This document shows, one piece after another, positions 1 to 13,494 of a stretch of DNA of 64,000 nt. A program made the position numbers and the translations under genes. Within the stretch, counting starts at the first letter, position 1, and each line of letters opens with the position of its first letter. The notes under the pieces were generated by a model. The model did not search any database, was not told where the DNA came from, and saw only the letters and a program-made list of their open reading frames with translations. Origin of the DNA: Blastomyces gilchristii SLH14081 (Eukaryota; Ascomycota; Eurotiomycetes; Onygenales; Ajellomycetaceae); assembly GCF_000003855.2 (NCBI RefSeq), contig NW_003101644.1, forward strand, positions 57,040 to 121,039, in the 5' to 3' direction.

Positions 1-111
1 TTCATTTCAGATTTTTTTGAGGCTTGGTTCTGATGAGACTCACGCAAGAAATGTATGAGACCAGATCAAATGGGATCAAATGTGAAATTCATGGTCCCGC
101 CGGCCAGTCTA
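1..111 (+). mobile_element. hAT-like MITE, right end only (copy 1)
   Basis: This is the right end of the ~506-bp terminal-inverted-repeat element found ten times in this window; the rest lies before the window. It ends in GGCCAGTCTA like the other forward copies. It sits inside a LINE 3' region: the next 8 bases (112-119, attctgag) match the uninterrupted LINE copy near 5,884 (attctaag), which fits a target site. It retains several C and G bases lost in other copies. Confidence 0.85.
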
Positions 112-703
112 ATTCTGAGCATACTGTAATACACTATGTATTATACAATAGTCTCAGAGTCAGATTGAAAGAGAAGTTTGATCTAAATCAATTAAATATG
201 AGATTCTTATTCTCAACTGAGACAAGAATTAAATACTTAATAGACTTTCTATCAGAAACTCAAGCAGTTATAAGAAAATGACTAAATTCAGAAATATCTG
301 AATATGAAGAGGAGGAAATCAATCAGATATAGTCTGTTAAAACAGTTATATACTATCTTTTAATAATTTGTTTTATTACAGTCTCTCTTTACTTTATCTT
401 TTTCTTTTAATTTCTTTCTATCTATCTATTTAATGTGTCTATCTTTAAGACTATGTTCTCTTTTCTTTTGTCATGATATTGTCAAATGGTTTCAAAGTAT
501 CAGAAGATGTTAAAATACTGTAATTTATAAACAGTTTTTGTATTCTGAGCTGAAATTTCCTGATTTTGCATATCTGAAATTGGTGAATGTATAATAGTTA
601 ACTTTAAAGATACAGGAAAAACCCTGAGAACTAAAAGTTCTCAGATAGATGTCATAGTCTCCGACTGTATACATCTATAATTGAAGAATAATAATAATAA
701 TAA
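112..703 (+). mobile_element. LINE 3' end with (AAT)n tail
   Basis: This is the 3' terminal part of a non-LTR retrotransposon, near-identical to 5,880-6,475. Its frame encodes the end of the second ORF (HYVLYNSLRVRLKEK-like, probably the remnant of a C-terminal Cys/His knuckle after RNase H), followed by a T-rich 3' UTR and (AAT)n at about 688-703. It was inserted in Gypsy pol, which resumes at 704. The 5' part lies beyond the window. It is not functional. Confidence 0.8.
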
Positions 704-3128
704 TTTACCTCTGATCAATGAAATTCTAGCTTGCATTGAATAAGCTTAATAATTTATAAAACTAGATGTCATCATCATGTTTCATAAGATCTGTATTACT
801 GAAGAAGATACGTGATTTACAGTATTCTGAACATGATATAGTCTCTTTGAATAAGTAGTCACACTCTTCAGACTCACTAACACTCTTAGTATATTTCAGA
901 AGTATATCAACTGAGCACTCTGAGATTTTCTTGATAAAGTCATATCTGTATATCTCAATGATATTCTCATCTTCACTGATGAGTTTGGAAAAGAATATCA
1001 AGAATATATATACAAGATATTACAATAACTACAGAAAGCAGGACTACTGATAGACATAGATAAGTATAATTTTAAAGTTAAGAGTATTAAATATCTGAGT
1101 TTTATTATAGAAGCTGATAAGAGAATTTAAATGAATTCTGAGAAAGTCTCTGTCATTCTTGAATGAGAAGCTTTATATACTATGAAAGATGTATAAAGCT
1201 TTATCAGATTTACTAACTTCTATCAGTGATTTATATAAAACTTCTCAGATATTACAAGATCACTTACAGAACTTATTAAGAAGAACTCAGTAAGTCAGTA
1301 TTTCAGTGATCAGTGAACACTGAAGCTGCATTTATATAAATAAAGAAGATGTTTATCAATATCTCTCTACTAATGATATTAACTCTGATTATGAAACAGT
1401 TATTGAAGCTAATTTCTCTAACTATATTATAGAAGAAGCTATATTGCAATATAATAATGAAGATGTCTTATAATCATATATTTTCATATCTAAGAAACTG
1501 AGTTCTGCTGAATGCATTTATAAGATCTATAATAAGAAACTTCTTATAATTATACACTGTCTAGAAGAATGAGACTCTGAACTCTGAAGCATCTCTAAAT
1601 TTAAGATAATCACAGATTATAAGAATCTTAAGCACTTCATAACTACTTATAAACTTACTAAATAATAGATGCAATAATCTGAGTTCTTAAGCTACTTTTA
1701 TTTTATAATACACTACTGTTCTGACAGTCAGAATTTGATAGCAGATGTTCTCTTATAACAAGAGTAAGATATGTCATTCAATGTAACAGATATTCACTGA
1801 ATGAACTGAGAGCATTAGCTCTTAAATCTGAAGATATTAGTTAATCAAGATAAAACAGCTCATGACACTATACAATCTTCTCTGATTAGAACTGCTACTG
1901 ATATCTTAACTTCTTCTGAATCTATATTAGATGAACTATGATATATAGCAGTTTAAACTAATGAACTTCTTTAAGTACTTACTGAAGTAGTATGATAAAA
2001 AGCACTTTGATTTCTCTCAGAGCTATGTATAAGAACTGATATCTCAGAATGTTCAATTAATAATAATAACACTCTATAATTTTATAAACAATACTGAGTC
2101 TCTCACTCTGAACTCTTACACACTTAAATAATGTAAGAGATGCATGATTTACACATAACTGATTATTTAAACTGTGAATAACTGTATTAAATAATCTCTC
2201 AAGAATTCTACTGATCTGAGATATTAAACAGCATCAGATACTTTGTCTGAAACTGTAACTATTATTCTTCTATCATCTCATGAAAGAATCATAGAAAAGA
2301 TCTGTTAAAACTACTTAATATCTCTGATAGAATCTGATAAGATGTGATAATTAACTTTGCTGTTAATCTCTCTGAGAGTAAGAGTTATAAAAATGTTCTA
2401 GTCATTGTGAACTGATTGAGTAAGAACATAATATTGAAATCTTATAATAAGATAAATACTGAACAAGTCACTGAAGTTTTTCTACAGAGTCTATTCTATT
2501 AGATATATAAATTACTGAGATCTATAGTATCAGATCAGAGCTATCAATTTATGAGTACTCTCTAAATAAGAATCTGTCAAGTTCTCAAGATTATATATTA
2601 TTTATTAACTATCTATCATTCTGAGACTGATAATACATCAGAACAGACAATTCAGACTGTAAAGAATTATCTTTATAAGTTCTGTAATTACTTATAAGAT
2701 AATTGATATGATCTTCTTCTGCATGCTGAAGTCACTATCAATGATTAGAATACTATTTCAACAGATATAAATCTATTCTTTCTCACATATAGATATTATA
2801 TAAAGATATTGAATCTTCTAGAGATTACACATTTCACATCAAATTCTCACAGTCTAATTCAGATCACTGATAATATAGTGACAAAGCTCTGAGATATCTA
2901 TAACTGAGTGAAAGTCTTTATAATAAGCACTAAACAGAATTAAGAAGATTGAACTAATATTCACTGAGATTTCACTAAGTAATATGAGATAGAAGACCTG
3001 ATATAATTGAATCTTAAGAATATACAAATCACATACTTATCTCATACACTGAATTATTACTATATTAAATATAAAGTGATAGAAGTTCTAGACAGTTATA
3101 ATTACTGTCTTAACACATTATCAGAGAT

Positions 3129-3634
3129 TAGACTGGCCGCTGAGACTATGAATTTCATGTTTAATTTCATTTGATCTAATCTCATACATTTCTTGACATG
3201 AATTCCGCTGAGACAAGTCATTAAAACAACATGCAAAGTGACTATATATGAGATCTTAAAATGAAACCATGACTTGAAAAAAATGAGAAAGTGATCTCAT
3301 TTAATCTCATTTAGTTTCATTCTTAGTATAAAGTTACTATTTTTAGACATTTTAAGGATTTTTTTAGACTATTTTTAATTTTTTAAAAAGTAACACTTTT
3401 TGATAATACTCAAATGAGATTTAAAGTCATTTAAAGCAATAAAAATAATTTAAATTGAAAAGTGGAAATCATGATCTCATTTGAAAAATGTGATAAGAGT
3501 AGACAGTAAGTCTCACTGAGACAGTATAAGACTACTATCTAATGTTAAAACCGTGTAATGAGATCAGTTGAATTGATAATAAGACTATCAAAAAATCTGA
3601 TTCTGGTCTCAGACACGGTCACACGGTCAGTCTA
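3129..3634 (-). mobile_element. hAT-like MITE copy 2
   Basis: A 506-bp element running TAGACTGGCCG to CGGTCAGTCTA, in the reverse orientation. It is flanked by the 8-bp duplication tcagagat at 3,121-3,128 and 3,635-3,642. The Gypsy copy at 13,199 shows the uninterrupted target. No coding capacity is visible. Confidence 0.92.
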
Positions 3635-3919
3635 TCAGAGATTCACAGTGTCTTTTATATAAGCTTGTTTCATCACACTGTTACTGATCTGTTTTCTTTT
3701 CAACTGACTTCTGATTAGCAGTTATCAGAGATTATAGAAGAAGATAATAAACTTAAGTGAGAAATTAAAGATATTCTTAATAAGAGATCTCACAGTCATG
3801 ACTAATAATATCTTGTAAAATAAGTCAGTTATAATTGCCTGACCTGAACTCTAAGCTCTGTATTATTTAAAACAGTGACTCTTAACTGATAAGAACTGCT
3901 TCTGGAAAGAGAGAGTTAA

Positions 3920-4227
3920 TGTAGCAGACTGCATCTAATTAATTATATAGACTATTCTGTTACACTTCATAGATTTCTACTGCTCTGATTCTCAGTTAAA
4001 AAACTTCTATCACTCTGATTCTCAGTTACTAATTCTCAGCTGAAAATCTATAGAATTTCTATTCTTTCACTCTGAAGCTTCACTGTATACATTAATGTGT
4101 ATATATATAAATATTCACTCTGATTGCTAATTTTCACACTTTTTCTTTCTTTTCTTCTCTAATATTTTTCACTTTATTATATAAGATCTATATATTATAC
4201 TGATCTATTCAGTGTAGGCCTCTTACA
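3920..4227 (+). repeat. Gypsy 3' LTR of fragment A
   Basis: A 308-bp LTR beginning TGTAGCAGAC (family form TGTGGCGGGC) and ending CTTACA. A purine-rich tract (tggaaagagagag, 3,902-3,914) precedes it as polypurine primer site. It shares a TATAAATATTCACTCTGAT promoter-like core with the other LTRs. Confidence 0.88.
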
Positions 4228-4325
4228 CTCAAGAAGATATTAACTTTCAAACTCTTACAGACTCTTATAAGTGTAGACAAAGATCAGACTAATGAAGATT
4301 TTTATATATAACTTAAGACATTGAA

Positions 4326-4405
4326 GTCAGCGTGACTCAGTTGATAAGACTGATAATCAAGGCTGTACACATTAGAAGTGTGTGAGTTCAAATCCCACTG
4401 CTAGC
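4326..4405 (+). other. tRNA-like head with pol III A and B boxes
   Basis: A cloverleaf-like sequence. The 5' arm GTCAGCG can pair with TGCTAGC at the 3' end if RIP-type changes are allowed. The A-box-like TGACTCAGTTG lies at 4,333-4,343 (consensus TGGCTCAGTTG) and the B box GAGTTCAAATCCC at 4,384-4,396. The anticodon loop reads CTGATAA, as in GAU isoleucine tRNAs. Because it is the 5' end of a duplicated-target insertion, I read it as a retroelement promoter, not a working tRNA gene. Confidence 0.6.
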
Positions 4406-6475
4406 ATCTGTCACTTCTTACCCATGAAAGCCCTCATGTAATAGAGGCTGAGCCTAATTAGTAAGGCTTGATGCAGGGTAGAACTCTCTACTGCAAGTCA
4501 AGTCACTAGTTAAGTGAGATTCTGTGAACACTCATCAGAGCTGATATGAAATGTCAATGTCTCACTATTCTACTGTACACTCATCAAGGTTCTAATGATA
4601 TAGAGTCAAGTCTAATGTAGTGATTATACACTACTTAAACAAGTTTCTAACTAGGGCTGCTATCAGAGTCTAGCTTCTTCTCAAATACAGAAAATAATTT
4701 TAAAAATCATCTGACTAGCAGGTCTAGACATGTATCTAGACTCTAGACAGAGCACTCTGATAGGCTAGAGCCTGTAAGCTCACTGTTAAGTTCTAATACT
4801 GACAGAGAGAACTGCAGTCATCAAGTCTATAATTAGTCTCTAACATAGAGTGAGATTATAACAGCTGATTGATAAGTCTATAAGCATCTAATGAGACCGA
4901 GATCAGCAACTGAAAGCTTGATGTGTACATTATCAAGTAAGCAGTGACAGTCACTAACTAATATCTCTGGAAATTAGTGACTGATCTGAGAGAACAGATG
5001 CAGTGATCAGTTAATTATAGAGAATTAAATATAATTAACTTAAGATGCATTCTGTGAGTAGCTAGTATCTGTAGTCTCTTATAGACTTATAAATAAGTAA
5101 ACTATCTAAGAAGAAAGAATATGAACAGTATTTAAAGAGAATTTCTATAATCAATATAGAAGACTCTATTCTGAATTATTCAGATAACTTTAAAAATGAG
5201 AATTTAAATAGATTAGATGCAGACATTGCTTATACTGAAGATAATATCAATTTTATCTCAAATTTCTGAAATTTAGACTGTGAATCTGAAGTTCTTGATA
5301 CTGAACTATTTGCAATAGTGAAAGCTTTCAAACTCATTGAAATAAAATCTTATAACAGAGAAAATAGTTTGAAAGAGATATAAATATTCTCTGATAGTCA
5401 AGCTGCTTTAAAAAGACTTAGAAATAGTCAGATTTATAATAATTAAATAAATCTTAAACTAATCTTAAACTCTGTTTTAAAAATTCAAAAGAGAAGAATA
5501 TCAAAGCTGATAATTTATCTGCACTGAGTTTCTGCTCATATGAATATTTATGACAATGAATTGACTGATTCAACTGTAAAAAAGAGTTTAGAATTAAGCA
5601 GATCTATTCAAAAAATTGTGTCCTGATCTTTTATAAAGAGAAAAATAAAAGAATCTTGTTTAGACAAGTGAAATGAAAGCGGACAGAAATAAAAGAAGAG
5701 TATACATTATTCAAGATTTGAAACAAAACTCAAGTAGAAATCTTGTTTAATTAAATATAAAAAGAAAATATTCTCATCTATAATATAGCTGAAACTAGAA
5801 CATGGCTATTTCAAATCTTATATACAGAGATTTAATGATAGATTTGATTCAATAGAATGCTCATTCTGTAATACAAATGAGAATTCTAAGTATATTATAA
5901 TGCACTGTGCATTATATAATAGTTTCAGAGTCAGATTGAAAGAGAAGTATGATTTAAATTAATTAAATATAAGATTCTTATTCTCAACTGAGACAGAAAT
6001 TAAATACTTAATAGACTTTCTATCAGAAACTCAAGCAGCTATAAGAAAATAACTAAATTCAGAAATATCTGAATATGAAGAGAAGGAAATTAATCAGATA
6101 TAGTCTGTTAAAACAGCTATATACTATCTTTTATTAATTTGTTTTGTTACAGTCTCTCTTTACTTTATCTTTTTCTTTCAATTCTTTTCTATCTATCTAT
6201 TTAATATGTCTATCTTTAAGACTGTGTTCTCTTTTCTTTTATCATGATATTATTAAATGGTTTCAAAGTATCAGAAGATGTTAAAATACTGCAATTTGTA
6301 AATAGTTTTTATATTCTGAGCTGAAATTTTCTGATTTTGCATATCTGAAATTAATGAATGTATAATAGTTAACTTTATAGATATAGGAAAAACCCTGAGA
6401 ACTAAAAGTTCTCAGGTAGATGTCATAGTCTCTGACTGCATACATCTATAATTGAAGAATAATAATAATAATAAT
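4326..6475 (+). mobile_element. Composite retroelement: tRNA-like head, body, LINE 3' end
   Basis: A single inserted unit flanked by the 11-bp duplication aagacattgaa (4,315-4,325 and 6,476-6,486). It starts with a tRNA-like head (4,326-4,405), has a non-coding body to about 5,060, then a LINE RNase H domain (ELFAIVKAFKLIE at about 5,305-5,343; IFSDSQAALKRL at 5,386-5,421), a Cys/His remnant (SFCNTNENSKYIIMHC, 5,861-5,908), a 3' UTR and (AAT)n. Endonuclease and reverse transcriptase are absent. I infer an internally deleted LINE with a tRNA-like 5' UTR, or a SINE fused to a LINE end. Confidence 0.75.
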
Positions 6476-7071
6476 AAGACATTGAATAATTATCTTATCA
6501 AGCTCAAGAGTATACAGAATAGTGATAGAAGATATTACATCTCAGTCACTTATACATCTGCACTGAGAAATAATAACAATAATGTAGATGTTATGAACTG
6601 AGTAGACTTAAATATCTATATATAAGTAAGAGTCTCTGCTATTTGAACAGACTTTCAAGTTTCTGAGATTACTTCTGAAGAAGTTACTGATCAATATTAA
6701 TAAGAAGTATGCATTAACTGTAACTAATCAGAACACATTGCTTTTAACTACTAATTAATCTATATATCTTCTCACTTAAAGAATGAATCAGCATCTGTCT
6801 GCATCAATCACATTGTATTGAAGAAAGATTTAAAAGATAACTATGAGAATACTCTGATAAAACAGGGAAAAGATTAGCTTCTATTCAAATTCATAAACAG
6901 AAACTTGAAGAGGTTAAATAATAACAATTTAAAGAGAAAATAATAATGAATGCAATTCTTGTATCTACTGTAATAGATAATATATATAATATAAAAGTCA
7001 TGATAGACAGTGATCTATGTCATTATGCAATAATTAAATCTTCAGTTGTAAAATATTATAATCTTCAGTAT

Positions 7072-7397
7072 TATGACGGGCTGTATCTGATCAATTATAT
7101 GAACTATGTTATTACACTCTACAGATTTCTACTGCTCTGATTCTCAGTCATTAATTCTCTGCTAAAAACCTCTACTGCTCTGATTCTCAGTCGCTGATTC
7201 TCAGCTGAAAATCTACAGAATTTCTATTCTTCTTCTCTGAAGCTTCACCGCGTACATCACTGTATATACATATAAATATTCATTCTGATCACTGATTTCT
7301 GCACTTTCTCTCTTTTCTTTCCTTTTTTAACATTTTTCACTTTATTATATAAGATCTATAAATATCATACTGATCTATTCAGTGTAGATCTCTTACA
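7072..7397 (+). repeat. Gypsy 5' LTR of copy B
   Basis: A 326-bp LTR beginning TATGACGGGCTG (family TGTGGCGGGCTG) and ending TCTTACA. It is followed by the same untranslated leader as copy C (gaaaaacatttatcatctt). Confidence 0.8.
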
Positions 7398-7731
7398 CTT
7401 GAAAAACATTTATCATCTTCTTATTAGAAATGATTATTCACATTCATTATCTTCTTATTAGAAATGATTACTCACTGAGATATCTGAATATGTAACAATG
7501 CGTAAGAAATAGAGAAACAGTTAAACAGTTAAGTGAACACTGAGTCTCAATCAGTTAAGCAGATACTGAGTTCTCAGATAGAAGCTTACTCATCAGTCAT
7601 TTTGACTCTATAACAAGATCTTATAAAGAGAGTAAGATCTTATAAAGAGAATATCAGTGAAAGATCTGAGAGTTCTGATATCACAGATGTATAAAATATT
7701 TATATGATTATACTTCTTCTAATTTCACAGA

Positions 7732-8238
7732 TAGACTAACCGTGTGACGGTGTCTGAGACCAGAACTAGAATTTTTGATAGTCTCATTATCAATTTGACT
7801 GATCTCATTACACGGTTTTAACATTAGATAGTAGTCTTATACTGTCTCAGTGAGACTTACTATCTACTCTTATCATATTTTTCAAATGAGATCATGATTT
7901 TCACTTCTCAATTTAAATTATTTTTATTGCTTTAAATGACTTTAATTCTCATTTGAGTGTTATCAAAAAGCGTTACTTTTTAAAAAATTAAAAATAGTCT
8001 AAAAAAAAACCTTAAAATGTCTAAAAATAGTAATTTTATGTCAAGAATGAAACTAAATAAAATCAAATGAGATCACTTTCTCATTTTTTTCAAGTCATGA
8101 TTTCATTTTAAGATTTGATATATAGTCACTTTGCATGTTTTTTTAATAACTAGTTTCAGCGGGATTCACACCAAGAAATATATGAGACCAGATCAAATGA
8201 GATCAAATGTGAAATTTATAGTCTCACTAATCAGTCTA
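7732..8238 (+). mobile_element. hAT-like MITE copy 3
   Basis: A 507-bp element starting TAGACTAACCG and ending ATCAGTCTA, inserted in the Gypsy B leader just ahead of gag. The 8-bp duplication ttcacaga occurs at 7,724-7,731 and 8,239-8,246. Confidence 0.92.
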
Positions 8239-9787
8239 TTCACAGATATTACATATCTGATAATTAATATAATCATGTCTAATAATAGTATGAGAGAACT
8301 CTCAAATATGAGCATAGACACAGTGTCACAGTGACTCTAAGTAATGTTGAAATTACAATAATAATAAATAGCTGATATGCATGCAACTTAATAATACTAA
8401 TATAAAGAAATTCAACAATTATCTTAATAAGAAATCTCTGCACAGACAATTTCAACACTGATAGAATTAAATATAAAAGTACTGAAAGAATACTTAGATG
8501 CTTCTGCATATTTTAATACTTCTAATCTCACTCTCTACTTATCATGAAGAATGAAAATGCTTGTGAAACTGAGTATAGATGAAGATATTATCAGTTCACT
8601 AATTAATTAAGATTGATATATCAATAGATGATTGAAGAATTATATGAAATAGAAGTTTCACTTATGAATGAAAGTATATGAATCAGTGTTGCAAATATCT
8701 GACAATATTATTAAATATCTTGATATTCTGTTTCAAGACACTGTCATGTAATAGAAAGTATTAGATTAATTACAAAGTACTTAACAGAGAAATACTTCTC
8801 TTACAATATTTATTTCTGACTTCAATACTAAGATTCTAGAAGCAGGTGATCAATCTTGAGAGAATTGAATAAAGATTAATATACTCAAGAAGACATTAAC
8901 TTTCAAACTCTTACAGACTCTTATAAGTGTAGATAAAGACCAGACTTATAAAGGTTTCTGTGTACAACTTCAGACATTGAATAACTGTCTTATCAAGCTC
9001 AAGAGTATACAGAACAGTAATAGAAGATATTACATCTCAGTCACTTATATATCTGCACTAAGAAATAACTCAGTCACTCATACATCTGTGCTGAGAAATA
9101 ACAACAATGATACAGATACTATGAACTGAGTAAACTTGAATATCTATGTATAAGCAAGAGTCTCTGCTATCTGAACAGACTTCTAAGTCTCTGAGATCAC
9201 TTCTGACGAAGTCACTGATTAATATCAACAGAGAGTATATATTAACTGTAACTGATCAGAGTATATTACTTTCAACTGTTAATCAGTCTACATGTCTTCT
9301 TACTCAAAGAATAAATCAGTGTCTGTTCACATTATGTTATATTAGAGAAAGATTCAGAAGATAACTATAAGAATACTCTGATGAAACAGGAAAAAGATTA
9401 GTTTCTGTTTAAATTTGTAAATAGAAGCTTGAAGAGGTCTGATAATAATAATTTAAAGAGAAAATGATAATAAATGCAATTCTTATATCTACTGTGATAG
9501 ATAATATGTATAATATGAAAGTCATGATAGACAGCAGTCTATGTTATTATGTAATGATTAAATCTTCAGTTGTAAGATATTATAATCTTCAGTATATTCT
9601 CTTATTAAAACTCTGACTTCTTGCAGAATTTAATGATTCAAAAGATATTTACACTTATTACATAATGAAGTTAAATATAAATGTTAGAGAATATTAATAT
9701 GAAGATATCTATGTATATAAAGTTAATAATCTTTACTATAATCTTATACTAGAACTTGTCTGACTATCTGAATAAGACATCTTATTA

Positions 9788-10156
9788 TTATTATTATTAT
9801 TATTCTTCCATTATACTCATATGCAAGCGGAGCTTATGATGAGTCCTTGCGTGATGTTAAATACAGGTCAAGTGTTGATTATACAGGAGGAAATATAGGT
9901 GTTGAGACCACGCCAAGATAACAAGAACATAGGAAATACAAAGGAGTGACAATTAGATACATGCGATAATAACTTCCCAGCCCAGGAACATAGAGCAATT
10001 TTATTGAAGCGATTTGTACACCTCTGTATTTATTAGAAACCTGAGGTGCTTGAGTTCCGGATTTAATGTATTCCTGCGGGTTTCAAACCCACACGCCTTG
10101 GTTTCCCACGCCAAGGTGCTACCCGGTGGCCGCATTAACCATTCAGTCACCGGGGC
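9788..10156 (-). mobile_element. tRNA-derived SINE copy S1
   Basis: A full SINE in reverse orientation, (TTA)n tail first and tRNA-like head last (ending in the complement of GCCCCGGTGACTGAATGG). It is flanked by aagacatcttatta at 9,774-9,787 and 10,157-10,170. Gypsy copy C has the uninterrupted site at 17,286 (aagacattttatta), so this insertion came after the Gypsy copies separated. It is one of the least mutated SINE copies. Confidence 0.92.
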
Positions 10157-13100
10157 AAGACATCTTATTAAATGCTTAAAACAAAAGTTTAATATTCTCT
10201 AACAATGATAGAATTTATGAAGATAATATTTATAAGACTATGAATCTTACACAGATCTCTGTCAATGCTTATAAAATACTCTGAAAAAGAAGTTATTAGT
10301 GAGACTACTGATAAAGTCATCAATAGTAGAATTATATATCAATCTATTCTATCAGTCTGACTGATATTAAAAAGACTCTAGAAAAGTTATTCTGTGTTAT
10401 AATAACAGATTCTTATACAAAACTCTCTTAATAATATTATGAATATTCTAGATATCTTCTGATAAGATAATAATATTATAAATCTATCTTCTCTACAAGG
10501 TTCAGAAGTGAATCACAGTATCAAGTTAAAAAAGAAGAATGATAAGAACTCTGAATTATTATGAGACTCTCTTTATAATATGTTCTGAGATAAACTTCTT
10601 CTTGTTTAAAAGACACTCAATAATCTGTTAAATAAAGAATTTATATATATTAGTAATTTCTCTGCTGCAGCTTCTATTCTCTTTGCAAAGAAATCAAATA
10701 GAGAACTTCAATTTTATGTGAACTATTAAGAATTGAACAGATTAACTAAGAAGAATCACTATTCTTTATTTCTGATTAATGAAACTCTAGCTCACATTGA
10801 ACAAGCTCAATAATTTACAAAACTAGATATTATTATCACATTCTATAAGATCTGTATTACTGAAGAAGATGAATAACTTACAGTATTTCAGACATATTAT
10901 AATCTCTTTGAATGAGTAGTTACTCTCTTTGAACTGACTAATATCTCTAGTACATTTCAAAAGTATATTAACTGAGCACTCTGAGATTTTCTTGATGAAT
11001 TTATATCTATATATCTTGATAACATTCTAACATTCTCATCTTCACTGATGAGTTCAGAAAAGAATATTAAGAATATGTGTGAAAAGTATTACAATGATTA
11101 TAAGAAGCAGAACTATCAATAGATATTAATAAGTATAATTTTAAAGTCAAGAGTATTAAATATCTGAGTTTTATTATAGAAGCTGATGAGAGAATTTGAA
11201 TGAATTCTGAGAAAGTCTTCACTATTTTTAAATGAGAAGCTTCATGTATTGTGAAAGATGTATGAAACTTCATCAGATTTGCTAACTTTTATTAATGATT
11301 TATATGAAACTTCTCAGATATCATGAGATCACTTACAGAACTTATCAAGAAGAACTTAGTATTTCAGTGATCAGTAAACATCAAAGCTGCATTTATATAG
11401 ATAAAGAAGATGTTCATTAATATCTCTCTACTAATAATATTTAACTCTGATTACAAAACAGTTATTAAAGCTGATTTCTCTGACTATGTTATAGAAGAAG
11501 CTATATTATAATATGATAATAAAGATATTTTACAATCATGCATTTTCATATTTAAAAAACTGAGTTCTGCTGAATGCAATTATAAGATCTATGATAAGAA
11601 ACTTCTTATAATTATACACTGTCTAGAAGAATAAAACTCTGAACTTTGAAGTATCTCTGAATTTGAGATAATCACAGATTATAAGAATCTCAAGTACTTT
11701 ATAACTATCTGTAAACTCACTAAATAACAGATGTAATGATCTGAGTTCTTAAGCTGCTTTTATTTTATAATACACTATCATTCTGACAGTCAGAACTTGA
11801 TGACAGATGCTCTCTTATAATAAGAGTAAGATATACTATTTAATATAACAGATACTCACTGAATGAACTGAGAGCACTGACTCTTGAATCTGAAGATACT
11901 AGTTGATCAAGATGAAACAGTTTATGACACTATACACACTTCTTCAATTAGAACACTCTCTCTCTAAACTGATACTGATACTGATATCTTCACTTCTTCT
12001 ACACTGAATGAACTGTGGTATACAGTAGCTCAGACTGATGAACTTCTTCAGACTCTCACTGAAGCAGTATAATAAGAAGTATCTTAATTCTCTTCAGAAT
12101 TACATATAAAGACTGACATCTCAGAATGTTCAGTTAATAATAATAATACTCTGTGATTCTGTGAATGATGCTGAGTCTCTCACTTCAAACTCTTACACAC
12201 TTAAATAATATAAGAGATGTATAACTTATATATAACTGAATATTCAGATCATGAATAACTGTACTGAATAATATCTCAAGAATTCTACTGATCTGAGATA
12301 TTAAACAGCATTAGACACTTTGTCTGAAACTATAACTATTGTTTCTCTGTCATCTTATAAAAGAACTGTAGAAGAGATCTACTGAAATCACTTGATATCT
12401 CTGATAGAATCTGATAAGATGTGATAATCAACTTCACTATTAATCTTTCTGAGAGTAAGAGCTGTAAGAACATTCTGATCATTGTTGACTAATTAAGTAA
12501 AGATGTGATATTAAAACCTTATAATAAAATAGATACTAAACAAGTCACTAAAGTCTTTCTACAGAGTTTGTTCTATTAAATGCATGAATTATCAAGATCT
12601 ATAGTATCAGATTGAGATTATCAATTCATGAGCACTCTCTGAATAAGAATCTGTCAAGTTCTTAAGATTATATACTATTTATCAACTGCCTATCACTCTG
12701 AGACTGATAATACATCAGAATGAATAATTCAGACTGTAAAGAATTATCTTTATAAGTTCTGCAATTACTTATAAGATGATTGACATGATCTTCTTCTACA
12801 TGCAGAAATTACTATCAATGACTAAGATACTGTCTCAACAGATATAAGCCTGTTCTTTCTTACATATAGTTATTATATGAAGGTGTTGAATCTTCTGAAG
12901 ATTATACAGTTCATACTGAATGTCTGCAGTTTAATTCAGATCACTGATAATATAGTAATGAAGCTCTGAGATGCCTATAACTAAGCAGAAGCTTTCATGA
13001 CAAGTGTTAAACAAGATTAAGAAGATCAAGTTAATATCTGATAAGATTTCACAGAGCAGTATAAGATAGAATATCTTGTGTAATTAAATCTTAAAAATAT

Positions 13101-13494
13101 ACAGATCATACACTCATTCTGTACATTGAATTATCATTATATTAAATATAAAGTGATAGAACTTCTAGACAGTTATAATTATCATCTTAACACATTATCA
13201 GAAATTCATAATGTCTTTTATACAAGCTTGCTTTACTACACTATCACTGATCTGTTCTCTTCTCAACTGACTTCTAATTGACAGCTATCAGAGATTGTAG
13301 AAGAAGATAATAAACTTAAGTAAGAAATTAAAGATATTCTTAATAAGAGACTCTGCAGCTGCAGCTGATAATATTTTACAAAATAAGTCAGCTATAATTA
13401 TCTAATCTGAATTTCAAGCTTTATACTATCTGAAACATTAACTCTTAACTGATAAGAACTACACACAATCTCATCTCTGAAAAGAAGAGGCTAA

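Larger units (their letters stand above)
704..4227 (+). mobile_element. Gypsy chromovirus fragment A (pol to 3' LTR)
   Basis: Broken pol of a Ty3/Gypsy retrotransposon. Reading through many stops one sees, in order, reverse transcriptase (KLDVI...FHKI from about 760), RNase H-like sequence ([18 protein letters not shown] near 1,490), an integrase region (about 2,500-2,700) and a chromodomain-like end (about 3,740-3,870), then a 3' LTR at 3,920-4,227. A MITE copy interrupts it at 3,129-3,634. The 5' part is cut off by the LINE at 112-703. It abuts another Gypsy gag fragment at 4,228, so this copy probably inserted into an older one. Confidence 0.85.
4228..7071 (+). mobile_element. Gypsy gag/protease fragment split by an insertion
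   Basis: This Gypsy fragment has two parts, 4,228-4,325 and 6,487-7,071, separated by the composite retroelement at 4,326-6,475. The gag part matches 8,883-9,600 and 16,370-17,100. A degenerate CCHC knuckle (INCNQSEHIAFNY) lies near 6,715-6,755, and a retroviral-type aspartic protease remnant (VMIDSDLCHYAII) at 6,994-7,035, where the usual DSG reads DSD. It stops abruptly at the 5' LTR of copy B. Confidence 0.8.

Noticed and set aside
4326..4405. Functional isoleucine tRNA gene
   Set aside because: Acceptor and D-arm positions carry G-to-A and C-to-T changes, and the sequence is the 5' end of an inserted retroelement with a target duplication.
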